This document shows, in pieces, positions 7,227 to 15,933 of a DNA stretch of 25,692 nucleotides. Position 1 is the first letter of the stretch. Each line of letters opens with the position of its first letter. A model generated the notes under the pieces. The model had not been told where the DNA came from. It was given only the letters and a program-made list of their open reading frames with translations, and ran no database searches. The position numbers were made by a program, and so were the translations under genes. Origin of the DNA: DASUPK01 sp036377415 (GTDB lineage: Bacteria; Actinomycetota; Thermoleophilia; Solirubrobacterales; 70-9); contig DASUYK010000073.1 in NCBI GenBank assembly GCA_036377415.1, forward strand, positions 1-25,692, in the 5' to 3' direction.

Positions 7227-8624
7227 ATGGAAGTCAGAGCAGTCGAGGTCGATCGGGTTGCCCTGCGTGAGCTGAGCGCATCGTTCAGGGGCGAGCTGCT
7301 CGGTCCGGGCGACCGCGCCTATGACGAGCACCGCAGGGTCTGGAACGGCTCGATCGATCGGCGCCCCGCACTGATCGCGCGCTGCGCGGGCGTTCCCGAC
7401 GTGGTCGCGGCGGTGAGGTTCGCGCGGGAGTCGGGCCTCCCGGTCGCGGTGAGGAGCGGGGGACACAGCTTCCCGGGTCTCTCGGTCTGCGACGACGGCG
7501 TGGTGATCGATCTCAGGCCGATGAGCGAGGTCCGGGTCGATCCCGAGGCGGGCACCGTGAGGGCTGAGGCCGGCGTACTCCTCGGAGAGCTGGACCGGGA
7601 GACCCAGGCGTTCGGCCTCGCGGTGCCGGCGGGGATCGTGACGCATACGGGCCTCACCGGACTGACCCTGGGCGGGGGAATCGGCTGGCTCCAGCGCAAG
7701 CACGGGCTCACTATCGATCAGCTTCTCTCCGTGGACCTGGTCACTGCGGACGGCGAGCTCGTCAGGGCGAGCGAGGGCGAGAACGCCGAGCTCTTCTGGG
7801 GCCTCCGCGGGGGCGGCGGGAACTTCGGCATCGTCACCGAGTTCGAGTTCCGCCTCAACCCGGTCGGACCGATGGTTCTCGCCGGGCCGATCTACTGGCC
7901 GATGAGGGAGTCTCCGCGGCTCCTCCGCTTCTACCGCGACTGGATCGCCGAGTCGCCGGACGAGCTGATGACGATCGTGATCCACCGCAAGGCGCCCGCC
8001 GTCTCGTTCATCCCGCCGGAGATGCAGGGGGAGCCCGTGGTCAGCGTCGTCTCCTGCTGGTGTGGATCGCTGGAGGAAGGGCAGAAGGTGATCGCGCCCC
8101 TGCGCAAGTTCGGCTCGCCCCTCCTCGACCTCTGTGAGCCGAAGCCGTTCCTCGAGCACCAGGCGATGTTCGACCCCAGCTTCCCCCACGGCTGGTGGTA
8201 CTACATGAGGGCCTGCGACGTCGCCGAGCTCTCCGACGAGGTGATCGACATCGCCGCCGAGCACTCGAGCCGGATCGTCTCGCCGCTCACCGCCTTTCCG
8301 ATCTGGCAGATGGGCGGAGCGGTGGCGAGGGTCGGCGAGGACGAGACGGCCTTCGGCGGCCGTGCTGCGGGCCACACCTTCAACATCACCTCGATGACCG
8401 AGGGACCCGAGGGCTTCGAGGCCGAGCGCGACTGGGCGCGCGGGTTCTGGTCCGCGCTCGCGCCCCATCACACCGGCGTCTACGTGAACTTCCTGATGGA
8501 GGAGGGCGAGGAGCGGGTCCGTCAGGCCTACGGGGCCGAGAGGTACGACAGATTGGCGGCGCTCAAGCGACGCTACGACCCGGAGAACCTCTTCCGGCTC
8601 AACCAGAACATCTTGCCCCGCTGA
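7227..8624 (+). CDS. FAD-binding oxidoreductase, berberine-bridge-enzyme type
   Basis: A 465-residue flavoprotein of the VAO/PCMH superfamily with a BBE C-terminal segment. The N-terminal FAD domain has VRSGGHSFPG (75-84), where His80 matches the histidine that forms the covalent 8-alpha-FAD bond. The substrate/FAD loop reads VPAGIVTHTGLTG: Val138 stands where bicovalent BBE-like oxidases carry cysteine, so the flavin is probably attached only through the histidine. LTLGGGIGWLQRKHGL and GGGGNFGIVTEFEF complete the FAD domain; the C-terminal YDPENLFRLNQNI is the BBE signature. Such enzymes oxidise alcohols, sugars or aromatic metabolites with O2 or other acceptors; the substrate is unknown. 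There is no signal peptide. ATG 7227 has GGGAG about 12 bases upstream. It lies 152 bp from the previous gene, so it probably has its own promoter. Confidence 0.92.
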   Translation: MEVRAVEVDRVALRELSASFRGELLGPGDRAYDEHRRVWNGSIDRRPALIARCAGVPDVVAAVRFARESGLPVAVRSGGHSFPGLSVCDDGVVIDLRPMSEVRVDPEAGTVRAEAGVLLGELDRETQAFGLAVPAGIVTHTGLTGLTLGGGIGWLQRKHGLTIDQLLSVDLVTADGELVRASEGENAELFWGLRGGGGNFGIVTEFEFRLNPVGPMVLAGPIYWPMRESPRLLRFYRDWIAESPDELMTIVIHRKAPAVSFIPPEMQGEPVVSVVSCWCGSLEEGQKVIAPLRKFGSPLLDLCEPKPFLEHQAMFDPSFPHGWWYYMRACDVAELSDEVIDIAAEHSSRIVSPLTAFPIWQMGGAVARVGEDETAFGGRAAGHTFNITSMTEGPEGFEAERDWARGFWSALAPHHTGVYVNFLMEEGEERVRQAYGAERYDRLAALKRRYDPENLFRLNQNILPR

Positions 8625-8634
8625 GCGACGAGCG

Positions 8635-8665
8635 TTGACGCGCGGCTGAAGTCCGTCGCTAAGCT
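8635..8665 (+). promoter_or_regulatory. Candidate promoter for mfd
   Basis: TTGACG at 8635-8640, a 19-base gap, then TAAGCT at 8660-8665. It lies after the oxidase stop (8624) and about 100 bases before the mfd start. The spacer is longer than the usual 17, so this is a moderate candidate. Confidence 0.4.
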
Positions 8666-8674
8666 CGACTAGGG

Positions 8675-8748
8675 CCGGGCCAGTGCCCGGACGACCGACC
8701 CGGATCGCCGATCCGGGCGTTCGTCGTGCCCAATCGACGAGACGAACG
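8675..8748 (+). promoter_or_regulatory. Structured mfd leader with three hairpins
   Basis: Hairpin 1: CCGGGC (8675-8680) with GCCCGG (8685-8690), loop CAGT. Hairpin 2: 8699-8706 with 8710-8717, a perfect 8-bp stem with a 3-base loop. Hairpin 3: CGTTCGTC (8718-8725) with GACGAACG (8741-8748). Hairpins 2 and 3 abut. Only 13 bases separate the last arm from the ATG of mfd. None has a T-run, so these look like leader structure rather than a simple terminator. Confidence 0.5.
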
Positions 8749-8761
8749 AAGCCAGGCTCGC

Positions 8762-12100
<3,339 letters not shown>

Positions 12101-12122
12101 CGCCGACTTAGGAGAGGCCGGT

Positions 12123-12128
12123 TATGCT
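12123..12128 (+). promoter_or_regulatory. Candidate -10 box for the foldase gene
   Basis: TATGCT lies 9 bases before GTG 12138, a distance that would put the transcript start at or next to the start codon. No Shine-Dalgarno lies at normal spacing, and no convincing -35 is seen. Confidence 0.35.
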
Positions 12129-12137
12129 GCCGCCCCT

Positions 12138-13421
12138 GTGAGGAGTCGATTCCTGTCCAAGAGGAACCTCGCGATCATCTTCGGCGGGGCGTTCGTTCTC
12201 TGCGTCGTGATCGTGGCCGCCGCCGTGGGCATCGGCAGCCCGGACGTTCCGGACGACGACGTGCTGATCGTCGACGACGAGAGCATCGACGTCCCCGGGA
12301 TCGTCGAGGAGGGCAGGGTGTCGAAGGAGAACTTCGACAAGCTGCTCCAGCAGACCGCCAAGCAGCAGGGCCTGGACGCCGCTCCCGCGCCGAGCGACCC
12401 GCAGTACGAGACGATTCGGGACCAGGCGCTGAACGCCGCGCTCGATGTCGCCTGGATCACCGGGGAGGGCCAGAGGCGGGATGTCGAGGTGACCGATACC
12501 GAGATCCAGCAGACCTTTCAGCAGACCAAGGATCAGAACTTCCAGAGCGAGAAGGAGTACCAGAAGTTCCTCACCGAGCAGGGACTCACCGAGGAGGAGG
12601 TCCTCGAGCGAGTCAGGCTTCAGGTGATCAGCACCAAGATCGAGGAGGCGCTCACCGAGGACGCCGAGGAACCCTCGGAGGACGACGCGCGGGAGTACTA
12701 CGACGCGAACGAGGAGAGCTTCACCCAGCCGGAGCAGCGCACGATCCGGATCATCCAGAACGCGGACGCGGCGAAGGCGCAGCAGGCCCTCGACGCATTG
12801 AGCGCCGATTCCTCGCCGGAGAACTGGAAGAAGGTCGCCGCCGAGCTCTCGACCGACCCCCAGTCGAAGGACATCGGCGGCCTTCGCGAGAACGTCGTCC
12901 CGGGCACATTCGAGCCGCCTCTCGACGGCGAGATCTTCGACGCCCCCCAGGGCGAGCTCCAGGGCCCGGTCGAGACGTCGAGCGGCAACTACGTTTTCCA
13001 GGTCGAATCGGTCACCCCCGAAAGGACCCAGACCTTCGACGAGCTCAAGGACCAGATCACCCAGCAGCTCACCAGCTCGAAACAGCAGGAAGCGTTCGCC
13101 GCTTTCCTCAACAGCTACCGCAGCTACTGGAGCGACCTGACCTTCTGCGCCGAGGACTACACGATTCTGCGCTGCGACAACTTCAGCGGCGAGGTCAACC
13201 CCTGCCCCGATCCGAGCCTGACCGCCGAGCAGCAGCAACAGCAGCTGGAGGCGCAGGGGTGCCCGCCGCCGGTGCCGTCGCTCTCGCCGGCACCGCCCGG
13301 CTCGATCGAGCTCTTCGCTCCGGCGGGCGAGACCCAGCCCCAGAGGCCGCATCCCCCCGGTGAGGGGGCCGCCCCGCCCCCGGGTGGGATCCCCGGCGGC
13401 GGCATTGTCCCGACCGGCTAG
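12138..13421 (+). CDS. Membrane-anchored PrsA/SurA-like foldase (parvulin)
   Basis: A 427-residue protein. Basic N-terminus RSRFLSKRN, one membrane helix at about 10-32, then an extracytoplasmic part. Residues 55-190 are helix-rich and SurA_N-like, with the Y-Q-K-F-L-T-E-Q-G-L-T-E-E-E segment. Residues 197-293 look like a parvulin peptidyl-prolyl isomerase domain, with DIGGLRENV (245-253), the I-F-D-A-P-Q-G-E-L-Q-G-P-V segment and YVFQVESV. A lid helix follows (300-332). The tail has four cysteines (337, 346, 356, 375), a run of five Gln and a Pro/Gly-rich end. It probably folds secreted proteins at the membrane. It starts at GTG 12138, 37 bases after mfd, and overlaps the probable start of mazG. 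Confidence 0.85.
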   Translation: MRSRFLSKRNLAIIFGGAFVLCVVIVAAAVGIGSPDVPDDDVLIVDDESIDVPGIVEEGRVSKENFDKLLQQTAKQQGLDAAPAPSDPQYETIRDQALNAALDVAWITGEGQRRDVEVTDTEIQQTFQQTKDQNFQSEKEYQKFLTEQGLTEEEVLERVRLQVISTKIEEALTEDAEEPSEDDAREYYDANEESFTQPEQRTIRIIQNADAAKAQQALDALSADSSPENWKKVAAELSTDPQSKDIGGLRENVVPGTFEPPLDGEIFDAPQGELQGPVETSSGNYVFQVESVTPERTQTFDELKDQITQQLTSSKQQEAFAAFLNSYRSYWSDLTFCAEDYTILRCDNFSGEVNPCPDPSLTAEQQQQQLEAQGCPPPVPSLSPAPPGSIELFAPAGETQPQRPHPPGEGAAPPPGGIPGGGIVPTG

Positions 13422-14076
13422 CGGTATAGCGGCGGAGCGGAACCTCGAAGCACTCCGGCGCCTCGACGAGGTCACCCGCCGGCTCCGGCGGGAGTGCCCC
13501 TGGGACCGTGAGCAGGACGCGCGCTCGATCGTGCCCCACACCGTCGAGGAGGCCTACGAGCTCGCCGACGCCGTCGCCCGGGACGACAGCGAGGCGACCG
13601 TGGACGAGCTCGGCGACGTGCTCTTCCAGGTCCTCTTCCTCTCGCTCCTGCTCGAGGAGCGCGGTGAGGGCGACCTGGAGGCGGTCGCCGAGTCCTGCGC
13701 CGCGAAGCTGATTCGCCGCCACCCGCACGTCTACGGCGAGCGCGAGCTGGAGAGCGCCGGCGAGGTGCTCGCCCAGTGGGAGGAGATCAAGCGCGAGGTG
13801 GAGGGCGGTGGCGGGCGGGAGCCGCTCGCGGGGCTGCCCGAGAATCTCCCCGCGCTGCTGTACGCGCGCAAGGTTCTGAGACGCGCCGATCCGGAGGGCT
13901 CCTCGGGCGCGGAGAAGGAGGGCGGTCCCGGCGCGGACCCCGAGACCCGCGCCGAGGCGGAGCGCGTCGTCGGCGAGCTGCTGCTCGAGGCGGTGGCGGT
14001 CTCGCGGCAGCTGGGCGTGGATCCCGATCTGGCCCTGCGCGCCGCGACCCGCCGGATGGCGGGGGAAGACGGCTGA
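13405..14076 (+). CDS. mazG: MazG-family nucleoside triphosphate pyrophosphohydrolase
   Basis: About 223 residues. MazG hydrolyses (d)NTPs to NMP and pyrophosphate and can limit damaged nucleotides or ppGpp signalling. The first MazG domain is intact: CPWDREQ (31-37), VEEAYELADA with Glu48, Glu49 and Glu52, then DELGDVLFQVLF with Glu68 and Asp71, giving the E-E-x2-E ... E-x2-D metal-binding set. WEEIK marks the linker. The second domain keeps its C-terminal half (SRQLGVDPDLALRAATRRM) but lacks a recognisable E-E-x-x-E, replaced by a Gly/Glu/Pro-rich stretch. The start is uncertain: TTG 13405 fits family length best; GTG 13384 and GTG 13360 are alternatives, all overlapping the foldase gene end. 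It sits in the conserved mfd-mazG-eno-divIC neighbourhood. Confidence 0.9.
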   Translation: MSRPASGIAAERNLEALRRLDEVTRRLRRECPWDREQDARSIVPHTVEEAYELADAVARDDSEATVDELGDVLFQVLFLSLLLEERGEGDLEAVAESCAAKLIRRHPHVYGERELESAGEVLAQWEEIKREVEGGGGREPLAGLPENLPALLYARKVLRRADPEGSSGAEKEGGPGADPETRAEAERVVGELLLEAVAVSRQLGVDPDLALRAATRRMAGEDG

Positions 14077-14099
14077 CAACCGGCACCTCCCGATAGCGT
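14073..14099 (+). promoter_or_regulatory. Candidate promoter for eno
   Basis: CTGACA at 14073-14078 (overlapping the mazG stop), a 15-base gap, and TAGCGT at 14094-14099. The hexamer is 10 bases before ATG 14110 and no Shine-Dalgarno is visible, so a leaderless eno transcript is possible. The short spacer lowers confidence. Confidence 0.35.
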
Positions 14100-14109
14100 T
14101 TCCCCCTCG

Positions 14110-15420
14110 ATGGCAACTATCGAGAGCCTCCATGGGCGACAGGTCCTCGACTCGCGCGGCAACCCGACGGTCGAGGTCGAGGTGGTGCTCGACTCCGGGG
14201 CGCGCGGGCTGGCCGCGGTGCCGTCGGGGGCATCGACCGGCGAGTTCGAGGCGGTCGAGCTCCGCGACGGTGGCGAGAGCTGGGGTGGTAAGGGCGTCGG
14301 CAGGGCCGTCAACCACGCGAACCGCGAGATCGCGGATGCGGTCAGGGGCACCCGCGCGGAGGACCAGTCGGCGCTCGACCGGACGATGATCGAGCTCGAC
14401 GGGACCCCGAACAAGGGGCGACTCGGCGCCAATGCGATCCTCGGGGTCTCGCTCGCCACCGCCAAGGCGGCGGCCGCGGACGCTGGGCGGCCGCTGTACG
14501 AGTACCTCGCCGAGCTCTACGCGGCGACGGGCGCCAGGGACGCCGGATCCGCGGGCGTGCTCCCGGTGCCGATGATGAACGTGTTGAACGGGGGCGCTCA
14601 CGCCGACAATGCGGTCGACTTCCAGGAGTTCATGATCGTTCCGGCCGGGGCGGGCAGCTTCTCGGACTGCCTCAGGATCGGTGCCGAGGTGTTCCATGCG
14701 CTCAAGGAGACCCTTCGTCAGAAGGGGCTCTCCACCGCCGGTGGCGACGAGGGCGGGTTCGCTCCCGACCTCGAGTCGAACCGGTCGGCGCTCGACTTCC
14801 TGATCGCGGCGATCGAGTCCGCGGGCTACGCGCCCGGAGTGGACGTGATGATCGCGATGGATCCCGCGACGAGCGAGATCTTCGACTCCGGCAAGTACGT
14901 GCTCGAGCACGAGGGGAGGACCCTGTACTCGGCCGAGCTCGCGGACTACTGGCACGAGCTCGTTGACCGCTTCCCGATCGTCTCGATCGAGGACGGGATG
15001 GACGAGGAGGACTGGGATGGCTGGAAGCTGCTCACCGAGAAGCTGAGCGCCCACGGCACCCAGCTCGTCGGTGACGACCTCTTCGTCACCAACCCGGAGA
15101 GGCTGCGGCGGGGGATCGATCTGGGGGTCGGGAACTCGATCCTGATCAAGGTGAACCAGATCGGCACGCTCTCGGAGACGCTCGAGGCGATCCAGATCGC
15201 GCGTGATGCCGGCTACACGACCGTGATCTCCCACCGCTCGGGGGAGACGGAGGACACGACGATCGCCGACCTCGCGGTCGGCACCGGAGCGGGCCAGATC
15301 AAGACGGGCGCCCCATCCCGCTCGGACCGGGTGGCGAAGTACAACCGCCTGCTGCGGATCGAGGAGGAGCTGGGCGACGGGGCAAGCTTCCCCGGCGCCT
15401 CCGTCTTCAGGATGGGCTAG
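14110..15420 (+). CDS. eno: Enolase
   Basis: A 436-residue enzyme (2-phosphoglycerate to phosphoenolpyruvate) of normal bacterial length. It starts MATIESLHGRQVLDSRGNPT, the standard family opening. The catalytic Glu in GGDEGGFAPD (Glu214), the catalytic Lys347 in LIKVNQIGTL, the metal ligands in IAMDPATSEI, SIEDGMDEEDW and VGDDLFVTN, the SHRSGETEDTTIADLAV signature (from 374) and the terminal KTGAPSRSDRVAKYN are all present. It is a cytoplasmic glycolytic enzyme that often also associates with RNA degradation. It is separated from mazG by 33 bases and from the division gene by 35. No defects are seen. Confidence 0.98.
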   Translation: MATIESLHGRQVLDSRGNPTVEVEVVLDSGARGLAAVPSGASTGEFEAVELRDGGESWGGKGVGRAVNHANREIADAVRGTRAEDQSALDRTMIELDGTPNKGRLGANAILGVSLATAKAAAADAGRPLYEYLAELYAATGARDAGSAGVLPVPMMNVLNGGAHADNAVDFQEFMIVPAGAGSFSDCLRIGAEVFHALKETLRQKGLSTAGGDEGGFAPDLESNRSALDFLIAAIESAGYAPGVDVMIAMDPATSEIFDSGKYVLEHEGRTLYSAELADYWHELVDRFPIVSIEDGMDEEDWDGWKLLTEKLSAHGTQLVGDDLFVTNPERLRRGIDLGVGNSILIKVNQIGTLSETLEAIQIARDAGYTTVISHRSGETEDTTIADLAVGTGAGQIKTGAPSRSDRVAKYNRLLRIEEELGDGASFPGASVFRMG

Positions 15421-15455
15421 GAGGAGATCACGGCCGGGAGGCCGAATCTCCAGGC

Positions 15456-15794
15456 ATGAGCAGCAGGGCATATGCCGCGCCGACGCGCCGACGGGTGCGG
15501 AGGCGGATGGGGCCAAGCCGGGTCCGTTGGGACCGGGTCGGGCGGATTGCGCTCGTCCTCGTCCTGTTCGGCGTCCTCGTCTCGTACCTGAACCCGCTCG
15601 TCAACCTGCTCGACGCCTGGCAGGGGTCGAGGACCAGCCAGGAGAGGCTGGTGCAGCTTGAGCAGGAGAATGCCGAGCTCACGCGGGAGCTCGAGGACGC
15701 CTCCAGCCCCGCCACGCTCGAGCGCGAGGCGCGGCGCCTGGGGATGGTGAAGCCGGGCGAGCACGCCTACGTCGTGCACGGGCTCGGCAACTGA
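15456..15794 (+). CDS. DivIC/FtsB-like septum-formation protein
   Basis: A 112-residue bitopic membrane protein. Basic cytoplasmic N-terminus (RRRVRRRM and following), one membrane helix at about 30-47, a coiled-coil segment (about 58-84, with LVQLEQENAELTRELED), then ARRLGMVKPGE (92-102), the family signature. Proteins of the FtsB/DivIC group join the FtsL-FtsQ/DivIB subcomplex of the divisome. Location directly downstream of eno is the usual actinobacterial place for this gene. ATG 15456 lies 35 bases after eno with only a weak upstream purine stretch. Confidence 0.92.
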   Translation: MSSRAYAAPTRRRVRRRMGPSRVRWDRVGRIALVLVLFGVLVSYLNPLVNLLDAWQGSRTSQERLVQLEQENAELTRELEDASSPATLEREARRLGMVKPGEHAYVVHGLGN

Positions 15795-15821
15795 CGCCGG
15801 ATTAATCCCCGCGGATATGAT
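15791..15821 (+). promoter_or_regulatory. Candidate promoter for the four-gene membrane-protein operon
   Basis: TATGAT at 15816-15821 is close to the -10 consensus, with CTGACG at 15791-15796 a weak -35 at a 19-base spacing. The -10 is exactly the loop of a perfect 6-bp inverted repeat (CGCGGA 15810-15815, TCCGCG 15822-15827), so a regulator or a cruciform could cover it. The operon start is 113 bases downstream. Confidence 0.45.
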
Positions 15822-15832
15822 TCCGCGCTCGC

Positions 15833-15857
15833 GCGCGCAGGCCCGAAGGCTGCGCGC
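15833..15857 (+). terminator. Strong hairpin after the DivIC/FtsB-like gene
   Basis: GCGCGCAG (15833-15840) pairs with CTGCGCGC (15850-15857), extended by two pairs past one bulged G, loop CGAA, then TTTG. It could terminate upstream transcripts or attenuate transcription into the membrane-protein operon. Confidence 0.45.
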
Positions 15858-15861
15858 TTTG

Positions 15862-15933
15862 TGCGAGGGGGCTCCGTAGGCGAAGGCGAGGGGCCAACGG
15901 GCTCCCTAGGCGAAGCCGAGGAGCCACCCGTTT
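15862..15933. repeat. Composite palindromic element, copy 3 (operon leader)
   Basis: It begins TGCGA then GGG (15867-15869) and ends with an A (15926), CCC (15927-15929) and GTTT, the same outer frame as the other copies. Between them are two 30-bp tandem units (15869-15898 and 15899-15928, about 26 of 30 identical), each folding as a GGCTCC stem closed by GGGGCC or GGAGCC with an inner GGC-GAA-GCC-like hairpin. It ends immediately before ATG 15934. Confidence 0.65.

Noticed and set aside
12108..13541. Minus-strand open frame of 477 codons opposite the foldase gene.
   Set aside because: Leu/Gly/Arg-rich shadow of a well-supported plus-strand gene.
13195..15516. A very long open frame on the minus strand (773 codons) opposite mazG and eno.
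   Set aside because: It is antisense to two clearly conserved enzymes, and its composition (Arg, Leu, His, Asp, Glu-heavy) is that of a GC-rich shadow frame.
15869..15928. Two tandem 30-bp units considered as a minimal CRISPR array.
   Set aside because: The units directly abut with no spacer, differ from each other, and no cas gene is present.
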